Positions 47,246 to 54,496 of a DNA stretch of 64,000 nt are shown here, piece by piece (the stretch's first letter is position 1; each line of letters starts with the position of its first letter). The position numbers and the translations under genes were made by a program. The stretch lies in IMG/VR virus record IMGVR_UViG_3300047443_000090, positions 23,260 to 87,259 of that record, one strand, 5' to 3'. The notes below the pieces were generated by a model that worked only from the letters and a program-made list of their open reading frames with translations, ran no database searches and was not told the origin of the DNA. Source of the DNA: a virus.

Positions 47246-48877
47246 ATGTTCACCCCTCACACTCGCCAACTGGGCGCACAGCCCGGCGTGCAACTGAATC
47301 CGCTGCGCGATTCGACGGACGGCTTCGCTGGCGACAATAGCGACCAGATCGCCGCTGTTGTAGGCCGGTTCCGCCGTGGCCGTATCGACCGCGCTTTCCG
47401 CGTCAACCGCCAAAACCTGCGCACGAAGCTGGGCGTGCCTGAATCCCTGCGCGTGTCGGCGCTGAATGAAGCCTATGTACAGACCTATGAAGGTGTGAAC
47501 AACGGCATCTACGAGGCTGTGGTAGCGCGCCTCGTCACCTCTGCCTACACCAATGGCTACGCCGTTTTCAACATCGCCGGAACTGGCACGTCGTCGTTCT
47601 CGGTATCGCCTACCGTCCCAGCAGGCCCGTATCTGTTCTACCTGCAAATGCTCGACTGCTTCAATGATGGCTACCAGTTTGAGCTGTTGGCTGCAAAAGT
47701 TCTCGCGTCGGACGGCGTTACCTCGGCACCTGCAAAAGTCGTAACTCTGCGCGTGCGTGAGCCCGATGGCACGCTGATGCACGAATTCACTGGCTCGCTC
47801 GACTCGCTGGCTGTCGATGAATACGGCAAGGACTACTTTATCGGCACCGTCATCGCAAACCAGACCGACGCTGTGCAGATCACCGTTTTCAACGGCGCAA
47901 CCGTCCCGATTAACGCTGATTGCTATGGTCGCAATACGGATGGTTCGGACAAGGTTGCGGCAAGTGGCGCAAACCCGCTCGTACTGTTCACCGAAGGCGG
48001 CACTGGCTACATCGCTACCGACTACGACAGGGCAATCGCCCTGCTGGAAAACGGTTCGGTTGACTTCGGCTATATCTACAGCGGCGGTTCGCAAGCGGTA
48101 TCCCTGCTGTCGAAGCTGGCGCAGCTCGCGGTGCGCGCCAACCGCCAGTTTGCGTTCGACGTTCCCGGCAACCTGACGCCGACAGCGGCCATCACGTTCA
48201 TTGCTCAATTGAACCTCGATACCCATTATGCGCAAGCGTACTGGGCACCGCTGATTACCGATGATCCGGTCAACGGCGGCAAGGCTTATATCGGCACGGC
48301 GGCCTATAACGTTGGCCTGCGCTGCGCCCGCAACGCGCAGACCAATGCCTATGGCTTGCCCCCCAAAAACTTCCCGGTCGCGGGCAAGGAATGGCCGCTG
48401 AATCGTACCGGCGTCAAGCAAACCGGCGCACCAAACGACTATGAACTGAGCGATTTGGCTACCGCCAAGATCAACCCGGTTCTGTACCAGCGCTACAACG
48501 GCGGCGGCGGCAAGTACGTTTTCACCGACGTTCTGACCTGCGCCAAGGTTGCGACCTCGTATCGCAAACTAGTATCCGTGTCGGAAATGAGCGCGACCGT
48601 GGATGATATGGTTGCCAAGTTCGGGCGCGAGGTAATGCTGCTGCCGATTGATACCGCAATGAAGCGGCTCGACTCGTTCCTGAAATCGACTTTCGATGCC
48701 TGCCGTTCGTCTGACTGGCTGGTTGCATCCGATGATCCGGTGCTGGGCGAAAAGGGCTATACCTTCACGGTGGCCCGCAATAAGGTTCGCCCGGCTGACC
48801 GCATCGACGTTACCTACGGCACGCACTACGATGGCGTTGCTCGCGCAATCTACATCACGCAAACCCTGTCCAAATAA
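47246..48877 (+). CDS. Tail sheath protein, 543 aa
   Basis: The C-terminal half is typical of contractile sheaths: SVDFGYIYSGGSQAVSLLSK, LDTHYAQAYWAPLITDDP, NVGLRCARNAQTNAYGLPPK and ATAKINPVLYQRYNGGGG, a set of strands and helices that wrap the tube. An N-terminal domain and a variable middle domain (about 105-230) precede it. Ends with the strand TYGTHYDGVARAIYITQTL that links neighbouring subunits. Contraction drives the tube through the envelope. Length and order fit P1 and T4 sheaths. Confidence 0.85.
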   Translation: MFTPHTRQLGAQPGVQLNPLRDSTDGFAGDNSDQIAAVVGRFRRGRIDRAFRVNRQNLRTKLGVPESLRVSALNEAYVQTYEGVNNGIYEAVVARLVTSAYTNGYAVFNIAGTGTSSFSVSPTVPAGPYLFYLQMLDCFNDGYQFELLAAKVLASDGVTSAPAKVVTLRVREPDGTLMHEFTGSLDSLAVDEYGKDYFIGTVIANQTDAVQITVFNGATVPINADCYGRNTDGSDKVAASGANPLVLFTEGGTGYIATDYDRAIALLENGSVDFGYIYSGGSQAVSLLSKLAQLAVRANRQFAFDVPGNLTPTAAITFIAQLNLDTHYAQAYWAPLITDDPVNGGKAYIGTAAYNVGLRCARNAQTNAYGLPPKNFPVAGKEWPLNRTGVKQTGAPNDYELSDLATAKINPVLYQRYNGGGGKYVFTDVLTCAKVATSYRKLVSVSEMSATVDDMVAKFGREVMLLPIDTAMKRLDSFLKSTFDACRSSDWLVASDDPVLGEKGYTFTVARNKVRPADRIDVTYGTHYDGVARAIYITQTLSK

Positions 48878-48891
48878 GAAGGAGATACCAA

Positions 48892-49620
48892 ATGTTTAAC
48901 AATCACCCCCTGCGCGAAGCCATGATCACGGCTGTCACCAAGCCAGCGGTAGCCGAAAAAAAAGGCGGCTCGCCTATTTTCGACAGCGCCAACGATGGCG
49001 AAATGGCGATGTCGGGCGCGGCCTCCTATGCCGCTGCCGATATGCGCCTGAAAGCTGCGGCAGTCGTGCAGCAATGGGCCGAAACTACCGCTGACGATAT
49101 GGGCGGCGGCGAAACGCTGTCGGATCGCCTGATCGCAATGGTTGTAGGCGTCGTTGATGCTGACAAGGATGGCGAAATCTCGGACGTGGAGCAGGAAGTG
49201 TGCGACATGCTGCTGAACGAGATTTACGACTACCTCGAAACCAAGGGCGTGTCGGAAAGCGACTGCGATGCGCTGCTGAACGACGGCGACGCCGAAGCTG
49301 GCGAGCGCGTGCATGATCTGATCGTGGCCGCCCTGCCCGATGGCGACGAAGCCGCCGCTGCCGAAATGGACGCCTTCGCGTTCGACAAGGAATCGGACAG
49401 CGCCGTATTCGATGCTGCCGTTCTCGATGCCGTCTACAAGAAGAAGGTCGTCATTCGCGCGGGCCATAAGGTTCGCATCAACAAGCGCGTTTCCGGCCAT
49501 GTGCGCCTGTCGGCAAAGCAAAAAATCTCGATCCGCAAAATGCTGCGCAAGTCGCACTCCGCAACTGCCACCATGCACCGCATGAAATCGACGCGCATTC
49601 GCCGTCAGGCTGGTCTGTAA
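48892..49620 (+). CDS. EF-hand-containing tail-operon protein, 242 aa
   Basis: An AAGGAGATA ribosome site precedes ATG 48892. At residues 89-100 the sequence DADKDGEISDVE is a canonical EF-hand loop with ligands at 89, 91, 93, 95, 97 and 100. The helices before and after fit. The C-terminal 70 residues are very basic (KKKVVIRAGHKVRINKRVSG, then KSTRIRRQAGL) and could bind nucleic acid. It lies between sheath and a terminator. It may sense Ca2+ or be a structural Ca2+ site in the tail (inference). Confidence 0.65.
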   Translation: MFNNHPLREAMITAVTKPAVAEKKGGSPIFDSANDGEMAMSGAASYAAADMRLKAAAVVQQWAETTADDMGGGETLSDRLIAMVVGVVDADKDGEISDVEQEVCDMLLNEIYDYLETKGVSESDCDALLNDGDAEAGERVHDLIVAALPDGDEAAAAEMDAFAFDKESDSAVFDAAVLDAVYKKKVVIRAGHKVRINKRVSGHVRLSAKQKISIRKMLRKSHSATATMHRMKSTRIRRQAGL

Positions 49621-49636
49621 CAAGCTATAGCGCCAT

Positions 49637-49667
49637 AAAAAGGGCCGGGTAAAACCGGCCCTTTTTT
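49637..49667 (+). terminator. Rho-independent terminator after the EF-hand gene
   Basis: AAAAAGGGCCGG (49637-49648) pairs with CCGGCCCTTTTT (49655-49666) around a GTAAAA loop, with a further T. Late promoter H starts five bases later. Confidence 0.92.
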
Positions 49668-49671
49668 CTTT

Positions 49672-49712
49672 GGAAAACTCGCCCGGATGCTCCCTACTTT
49701 GGCACGCATACT
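49672..49712 (+). promoter_or_regulatory. Late-type promoter, copy H (predicted leaderless start)
   Basis: GGAAAA at 49672-49677, 29 bases, CATACT at 49707-49712. The predicted +1 is 49719, exactly the A of the next ATG, which has no Shine-Dalgarno. Confidence 0.65.
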
Positions 49713-49718
49713 CCGCGC

Positions 49719-50543
49719 ATGGCTACCGAAAACGAAATAACCTTCCTGTCGTCCCACTGGAAGGGATTATCAAAGCATCTGATTGCAGTCTTCTATCCGC
49801 TGAAAAGACTGCCGGATGGCTCTGGCTGGGAGCAAAGTTCGGGAACCCGCGAACTCAACGCCAAGGACAAGTACATAGTCGATGATGGGTTCGAGGTGCG
49901 CGCGCCAATATCGGACGGCAATCAGGAAATGACCCTGAACTGGAATAGCCCATTTGAAGGCACTGGCGCAGAAGCGAAGGCACCAGCCCTGACTGCGATG
50001 CTCCAGTCCGGCACTTTGAATGGGACGCTGACGGCGGCAGCGCAATGGATTGGACGCCAATTTGGGGCTGGCGACGTAGATGCCGCCGCAGCTACCGGCT
50101 TGCTGGGTCGTGCCACTGGCCGGACTGGTATCACAAAGTTAAATTCCACGCAGATTTTCTCTGGTATGCCGCCAATAAAGCTGACGATGACGCTTCATTT
50201 CCGGGCGTTGGAAGACCCGGTAAAAGAAGTGCGCAAGCCGATCATGCAGCTCAAGCAATGGGCCTTGCCGCAGCTCTTGTCTGCCGATGGGCTGATTTCC
50301 GGGGTAATCAAGGGCAATGAGGATGGCTATATCGAAAAGATATTCCCATCTATCTCGCCGCAAATCATTGGTATGCGCTATGGCGATATGACCTATGAGC
50401 CAATGGTTATAGAAAGCATATCCGAACCATTCACATTACCGCGCTCGAAAGATGGCGTCATTGTTGCGCAAAGCATCCAAATTACGCTTGCAACACTGAC
50501 CGCCCTTGATCGCCGCGACCTCGAAAAAATTTACATACGATGA
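49719..50543 (+). CDS. Baseplate or tail-tube-cap protein, 274 aa
   Basis: Segments such as GFEVRAPISDGNQEMTLNWN and PIKLTMTLHFRALEDPVKEV are strand-rich, with a helix pair in the middle (VRKPIMQLKQWALPQLLSAD). The C-terminus resembles LysM-bearing tube-cap proteins (EPMVIESISEPFTLPRSKDG). Position after the sheath and before tail-assembly genes fits. The ATG coincides with the predicted transcript start. Confidence 0.5.
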   Translation: MATENEITFLSSHWKGLSKHLIAVFYPLKRLPDGSGWEQSSGTRELNAKDKYIVDDGFEVRAPISDGNQEMTLNWNSPFEGTGAEAKAPALTAMLQSGTLNGTLTAAAQWIGRQFGAGDVDAAAATGLLGRATGRTGITKLNSTQIFSGMPPIKLTMTLHFRALEDPVKEVRKPIMQLKQWALPQLLSADGLISGVIKGNEDGYIEKIFPSISPQIIGMRYGDMTYEPMVIESISEPFTLPRSKDGVIVAQSIQITLATLTALDRRDLEKIYIR

Positions 50544-51298
50544 TTGCTATCTCCCCTCTCCGCACTCGCCGCCTTGATGTCCTGCTGCGCGAGCTTTCCA
50601 TTGGCGATGAAATCGCCCTTTGCCATCTGCCGGAAGGCGCGCACGAAAAAGCGATCACCGAATTCCTGGCCCGCGCCGTTGAGTCGGCCAGCGCGCCAAG
50701 CGAGCGCCACGTAACGAACCCGCGTGCATGGAGCGTAGGTGAGCGCCTCTTGGGCCTCGCCCACTACTGCGCCCATACGCGGGATGACAAGCCAGATTAT
50801 GCGGTAACGGAAAGCTCCAAGCTGTCCGACTACCTCGACATCGGCATGGATGCCCCGGCCACGCCATCGAAATTCGAGCTGCACGGCGACCGCTGGGTTC
50901 TGGCCCCTCTCACCGGGGCCGCACTGGAGGCGCTGGAGGCGATGCAAGCAGAGAGCCCGGATAGCGGGCGCGAGCACTGGATTGTCGGCGCAATGGCGGC
51001 GCAGCTCTTGCGCGAAGGCGAGGAAACGCCCGACCCGGTTGCCTACTTCAGCGACTACATGGATTGGCTGCGCTCGCGCATGGAAACCATGCGCGCCCTC
51101 CCCAGCTCGGCATTTGAATTGATGTACGCGCGGTACTACGCCGCAACCCAATCTGACACCCAATTCTTCCGCATCTGGTTTGACGAGCAAGGCGTAATTG
51201 TGCTGCCAAAGGAGGCCGGGGCAGCTACGCCACCGGCCCGATTTCTCGTTCTTTCCAGCCTCGGCACGGTTGCGCTTTCTCTTGCAGGAAAAGCATAG
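50540..51298 (+). CDS. Tail or baseplate assembly protein, 252 aa
   Basis: It is helical, with VLLRELSIGDEIALCHLPEG at the N-terminus and PDPVAYFSDYMDWLRSRMET in the middle. The N-terminal pattern (LRELSIGD..L..LP......T.FL) is like tail assembly chaperones or hub-assembly proteins. Overlaps the upstream gene by four bases. A second, shorter frame continues at 51303, so the two could act together (see findings). Confidence 0.5.
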   Translation: MIAISPLRTRRLDVLLRELSIGDEIALCHLPEGAHEKAITEFLARAVESASAPSERHVTNPRAWSVGERLLGLAHYCAHTRDDKPDYAVTESSKLSDYLDIGMDAPATPSKFELHGDRWVLAPLTGAALEALEAMQAESPDSGREHWIVGAMAAQLLREGEETPDPVAYFSDYMDWLRSRMETMRALPSSAFELMYARYYAATQSDTQFFRIWFDEQGVIVLPKEAGAATPPARFLVLSSLGTVALSLAGKA

Positions 51299-51302
51299 CG
51301 AA

Positions 51303-51521
51303 GTGCTCGCCAGTTTGTTTCTAAACTTCGGTATTGATTACGAAAAGGCGCTGCGCATGCGGCGCTCCGATGTGCAGTCAATTTTCGAGAGCAAAGCGTT
51401 TTCCGAATGGAAGAAGAACCGCGAAGGCTCTCAAAAAATTGATATGGCAGTAATTGAGCGGCTCGATGTAGTCATTAAGGCTATCGGGAATTTAGGCAAG
51501 GCACTGAGACTGACGCGATAA
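51303..51521 (+). CDS. Small helical protein, 72 aa, GTG start
   Basis: The frame starting at GTG 51303, four bases after the upstream stop, gives LASLFLNFGIDYEKALRMRR at the start and MAVIERLDVVIKAIGNLG near the end. An earlier ATG at 51198 exists but overlaps the upstream gene by 100 bases with unlikely residues, so I prefer GTG. It could be a partner or a recoded extension of the 252-residue protein. A GGAAAA motif lies just upstream. Confidence 0.5.
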   Translation: MLASLFLNFGIDYEKALRMRRSDVQSIFESKAFSEWKKNREGSQKIDMAVIERLDVVIKAIGNLGKALRLTR

Positions 51522-51543
51522 GCGACAGATTGGAGAATAAGAA

Positions 51544-51894
51544 ATGGCAGAACCAGTATCGACCCTCGCGGCAATCCTCGCATCGCTCGCCAAGTGGGTT
51601 TTGAGCCTCTTGCCGGGCGCAGCCGGGGCGGCAATATCGTTGAAGTTTTTGGGGGCCGAACTGAGCAAGTCGCAAAAGCTGACTTCATTCGCTGTCGGCT
51701 TCGCGTGCGCCATCTACATCGGCCCGGCAATCATCGAGCTATTCCCCAGTGCTAGTGGCCCGCGCGCCCAACCCGCAATTGAGTTCCTTGTTGGCCTGTT
51801 TGGTTTGGCGACTGCCCGTGAATTGTTCGCTGAAATCAACGACGCCGACATCATCGGCGCGATCAAACGCCGCTATTTCGGGGGCGAAAAATGA
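51544..51894 (+). CDS. Holin-like membrane protein, 116 aa
   Basis: Three hydrophobic segments can be placed at about residues 7-32, 46-66 and 77-92 (LASLAKWVLSLLPGAAGAAI, FAVGFACAIYIGPAIIELF, FLVGLFGLATA). The C-terminus is charged (RRYFGGEK). Location before the endolysin gene is typical of holins, which form membrane lesions to release endolysin. A GGAGAATAAGA stretch precedes the ATG. Confidence 0.6.
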   Translation: MAEPVSTLAAILASLAKWVLSLLPGAAGAAISLKFLGAELSKSQKLTSFAVGFACAIYIGPAIIELFPSASGPRAQPAIEFLVGLFGLATARELFAEINDADIIGAIKRRYFGGEK

Positions 51895-52031
51895 TTGCCA
51901 GGGCCATCTTATTCGCAATCGTGTGCGCTTGCGTTTGGGGCGTTCTCAATCCGCGCCTTGAAACAAGGACGCTTGGCACACTCGCCCTGTCCCTTATCGC
52001 CATGCTGGCCGTGGTATTCCTCCTATGCTAA
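51891..52031 (+). CDS. Small two-helix membrane protein in the lysis cassette, 46 aa
   Basis: ATG 51891 overlaps the holin-like stop as ATGA. The 46 residues have two hydrophobic segments (MIARAILFAIVCACVWGVL and LGTLALSLIAMLAVVFLLC) joined by a charged turn. Its end overlaps the endolysin start. It may be a second holin or an antiholin. Confidence 0.55.
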   Translation: MIARAILFAIVCACVWGVLNPRLETRTLGTLALSLIAMLAVVFLLC

Positions 52032-52663
52032 TTCTTGCAGATCAACTCGTAGTCATCATGCCAGCCTCCGGGCCGGTATCGGCTGTATTCACGCCGCCGT
52101 TGAACGCGGCGATGCATGAATTCGACATCACGACGCAGCGCCGCGCTGAATTCTTCATGGCGCAAATCGCCGTTGAATCCGGCCAGCTCCGCTCGTTGCA
52201 GGAGAATCTGAATTACAGCTCCGAAGGGCTGATGAAAACGTGGCCGGGCCGGTTCCCCACCAAGGCCATTGCCGACGCCTACGCGCACCGCCCGCAGGCC
52301 ATCGCCAACAAGGTGTATGCCAACCGTGGCGGCAATGGCGACGAGGCCAGCGGCGACGGCTGGCGCTACCGTGGCGCGGGCCTGATCGGGCTGACGTTCC
52401 ACGACAACCAGAAGAAGTGCGCCGACTACTTCGGCATCGACGTGCGCGACGTGGGCGACTGGCTGCGCACGCCAGAAGGCGCTTGCCGTTCGGCGGCATG
52501 GTTCTGGCGCGAGCATGGTTGCAACGTGCTGGCCGATATGGGCGACTTCGACGGCGTTTCCGATGCGATCAACATCGGGCACCAGACCGCCGCAGAAGGC
52601 GACGCCATTGGCTACGCTGACCGGCTCGCCTTCCTCGCCGCCGCGCAGGAGGCCAACGTATGA
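52025..52663 (+). CDS. Endolysin, GH19 chitinase-like, 212 aa
   Basis: The GH19 pattern is clear: FFMAQIAVESGQLRSLQENL with a catalytic Glu near residue 51, then YSSEGLMKTWPGRFPTK, IANKVYANRGGNGDEASGDG and WRYRGAGLIGLTF. The C-terminal half completes the family fold (GVSDAINIGHQ). It cleaves the glycan strand of peptidoglycan. There is no signal peptide, so release needs the holin. Length is normal for single-domain GH19 phage lysins. Confidence 0.85.
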   Translation: MLILADQLVVIMPASGPVSAVFTPPLNAAMHEFDITTQRRAEFFMAQIAVESGQLRSLQENLNYSSEGLMKTWPGRFPTKAIADAYAHRPQAIANKVYANRGGNGDEASGDGWRYRGAGLIGLTFHDNQKKCADYFGIDVRDVGDWLRTPEGACRSAAWFWREHGCNVLADMGDFDGVSDAINIGHQTAAEGDAIGYADRLAFLAAAQEANV

Positions 52664-53259
52664 AGCTGATTTTTTCGCTGATGACGCCCGGCGCATGGCT
52701 CGCGCTGCTGGCCGCCCTGCTGCTGTCTGTGGGCGCTGGCGGCGCAGTCGGCTATCAGGTTGCCTCCGGGCTGGCCGAAATCCGCGAGCTGAAGGTGCAG
52801 GGCGAAATTCAAAGCTGGAAATTGGCCTATGCCGCCGCGCAGGCCCACGAGACTGAAAAAGTAAACCGCTTGACCGAAGCCCGCCTCAAGGACGTGGCCG
52901 AAGTTGCAAGCAAACACAAAGAGGAAATGGACGATGCAAAAAACACTATCGACGCTCTGCGCGCTGACGTGCGCAATGGCGCTGTGCGGCTGTCAATCGC
53001 AACCCGCCCGCCAGCTCGTCCCAGTGGTAGTGCCGCAAGCGGCAATCCCTCCCCTGCCGATGGAGCTGGGGCGGAAACGCGAAGTGAACTTTCTCCCGAG
53101 GCTTCTGAATTTCTTATCGACTTCGCCGGGCGATGCGACGCAAACACCCGCCAACTGAATTCCGTAATCGACGCCTATAACTCCATTCGACAGCCTGTTA
53201 GTTCCGGCGCTGCCACGGTTGAAATGTCAACGCTTCAAGTGGAGAGTAGCCGTGATTAA
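52660..53259 (+). CDS. Rz: Inner-membrane spanin Rz, 199 aa
   Basis: One N-terminal membrane helix at about residues 11-34 (AWLALLAALLLSVGAGGAVG) is followed by a long periplasmic coiled coil (about 40-105, ending NTIDALRADVRNGAVRL) as in Rz i-spanins. It bridges to the outer-membrane lipoprotein Rz1 nested in its gene to fuse the membranes in the last lysis step. The last 62 bases overlap the 3' end of the opposing HNH gene, and the C-terminal 20 residues may be altered by that insertion. Confidence 0.75.
   Translation: MKLIFSLMTPGAWLALLAALLLSVGAGGAVGYQVASGLAEIRELKVQGEIQSWKLAYAAAQAHETEKVNRLTEARLKDVAEVASKHKEEMDDAKNTIDALRADVRNGAVRLSIATRPPARPSGSAASGNPSPADGAGAETRSELSPEASEFLIDFAGRCDANTRQLNSVIDAYNSIRQPVSSGAATVEMSTLQVESSRD
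52934..53158 (+). CDS. Rz1: Outer-membrane spanin lipoprotein Rz1, nested in Rz, 74 aa
   Basis: ATG 52934 starts a frame shifted against Rz. A lipoprotein signal ends in the lipobox LCGC (TCAMALCGC), followed by a Pro-rich mature part (VPVVVPQAAIPPLP), the normal Rz1 layout. A longer frame from 52904 adds ten residues (MQANTKRKWT). The protein would be anchored in the outer membrane and bind Rz. Confidence 0.75.
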   Translation: MQKTLSTLCALTCAMALCGCQSQPARQLVPVVVPQAAIPPLPMELGRKREVNFLPRLLNFLSTSPGDATQTPAN

Positions 53260-53830
53260 GTCGGCTCAAAACGGTTCCGTAGCGTGCGCCGTATTCGGCG
53301 CTCCACTCGAAAACCGTTTTCGTTTGCCCGTCTATTTCAAGGAATCGGCTGGTCGATTTGTTCAGCGCTTGATCTGGCAAGGGAACCCATTTGCAATTTT
53401 CCTTGCAGTAGCCCTTGGCGTTGTCGTCACGCTCAATCGAGGCATTCTCGAATGGCCTTGGCAGCATATCAGCCGCGAAATTCTCGAACTTCATCCACCG
53501 CTCGCAGACCGAAATGCCTTTCGCTCCGTAGTCTTTATAGGAGCTGTGCTTTTTATTCGTGCATCGCTGGATCATGGTTTTCCAAGCGCTGTACTCCGCG
53601 CTGCTGGACTGGCCGTGCTTCGTATGCTGCGCGCGCGTTTTTTGTGGGACTGCACAACCGCAGCTTTTGCTGGCACCTCGAATAAGGCTGGGCGCAGCGA
53701 TGTCCTTTTGCCGCCCGCAGTCGCACCTGCAAAGCCACCTAGTGTGCTTATTCGGCACGGGGGGGCACATGGAAATAGCGGTCAACATGCCGAACTTTTG
53801 GCCCGTAAGATTCTTTGCTTTACCAGTCAT
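53198..53830 (-). CDS. HNH homing-type endonuclease, 210 aa
   Basis: The N-terminal part has LTGQKFGMLTAIS then WLCRCDCG and KSCGCA, a zinc element found in phage homing nucleases. The middle contains SAWKTMIQRCTNKKHSSYKD, YGAKGISVCERWMKFENFA and SIERDDNAKGYCKENCKW, the HNH/AP2-associated pattern of this class. The start ATG 53830 is chosen over TTG 53839. It opposes all neighbours and overlaps the end of Rz, which marks it as a recent insertion. Confidence 0.75.
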   Translation of the reverse strand: MTGKAKNLTGQKFGMLTAISMCPPVPNKHTRWLCRCDCGRQKDIAAPSLIRGASKSCGCAVPQKTRAQHTKHGQSSSAEYSAWKTMIQRCTNKKHSSYKDYGAKGISVCERWMKFENFAADMLPRPFENASIERDDNAKGYCKENCKWVPLPDQALNKSTSRFLEIDGQTKTVFEWSAEYGARYGTVLSRLNHGYSPLEALTFQPWQRRN

Positions 53831-53859
53831 TGAAAACAATTCTTGTAAGTGGAAACCTA

Positions 53860-53937
53860 ATGATCTTATCTGAATGCAGCATCGTAGTAAAGAGCCACGA
53901 CGCCTACGAAGCCCTGAGACTGCGAGAGGTCGAGTAA
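53860..53937 (+). CDS. Possible 25-residue peptide, coupled to the next gene
   Basis: ATG 53860 opens a 25-codon frame whose TAA shares its last A with the next ATG (TAATG at 53935-53939), a classic coupling junction. The peptide reads MILSECSIVVKSHDAYEALR then LREVE. It may be a real leader peptide or the remains of a gene cut by the HNH insertion. Confidence 0.35.
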   Translation: MILSECSIVVKSHDAYEALRLREVE

Positions 53938-54128
53938 TGGCGAACTACGAAGCAATCACGGCGGCCCGCCTCGCGCGCCGCAAGCTCGGCCCGCTGTATG
54001 CGTCCGGCCAGTGCCAAATGTGCGGGTATCGCGTGCCAGTAAAGGCGCTCTGGTGCTCGGGCGAGTGCGCCACCGAGTACGCCGATGAAACAAAGAAACT
54101 TGAACTATCGAAAGAGCAGCCTGAATGA
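53937..54128 (+). CDS. Small zinc-finger protein, 63 aa
   Basis: Two Cys pairs, GQCQMCGYRV and LWCSGECATE, spaced about 14 apart suggest one zinc site. The N-terminal 20 residues are a basic helix (ANYEAITAARLARRKLGPLY). GAGG lies 7-10 bases before ATG 53937. It precedes the fibre genes and overlaps the next start. Confidence 0.6.
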   Translation: MANYEAITAARLARRKLGPLYASGQCQMCGYRVPVKALWCSGECATEYADETKKLELSKEQPE

Positions 54129-54496
54129 GCACTATTGATTGGAAACGCGGCGACAGCTTCCTCGTTGAAGAACTGGGAATGCTGAAGCCTGACCCTGACG
54201 GCACCCTCAAGATGATCGTCAACGGCGAGGAAGTGCCCGCCTCCGCGCTTGATATGACCGGCTGGGCCGTCGCGTCGCAGATTCGCCGCAAGGATAGCGA
54301 CGAGCTGGTGTGCGACTTGGAATTCGCGTGGGTCAATCAGGTTCAAGGCAGCTACCGCCTTCAGGCAAAGGACACGTCGGCATGGCCGCTGGCGATGCTG
54401 TCATGGGACGTGCAATTCACGAACCCGGACGGCTTTATCTCGTCGTCCGAAACCATGTTCATTCGCTGCAAAAAAGATCAAACGAGGGCCGCATGA
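54125..54496 (+). CDS. Tail-fibre-associated protein, 123 aa
   Basis: Beta-rich: STIDWKRGDSFLVEELGMLK, then GWAVASQIRRKDSDELVCDL and WDVQFTNPDGFISSSETMFI. Proteins of this type (W.GD.F at the N-terminus and Q-strand pairs) sit before fibre genes in many tailed phages and are thought to be structural. Both ends overlap neighbours as ATGA. Confidence 0.55.
   Translation: MSTIDWKRGDSFLVEELGMLKPDPDGTLKMIVNGEEVPASALDMTGWAVASQIRRKDSDELVCDLEFAWVNQVQGSYRLQAKDTSAWPLAMLSWDVQFTNPDGFISSSETMFIRCKKDQTRAA

Noticed and set aside
53860-53936. Longer start for the zinc-finger gene at 53874
   Set aside because: ATG 53937 has a better-placed GAGG and a TAATG junction; the added residues are low-complexity basic.
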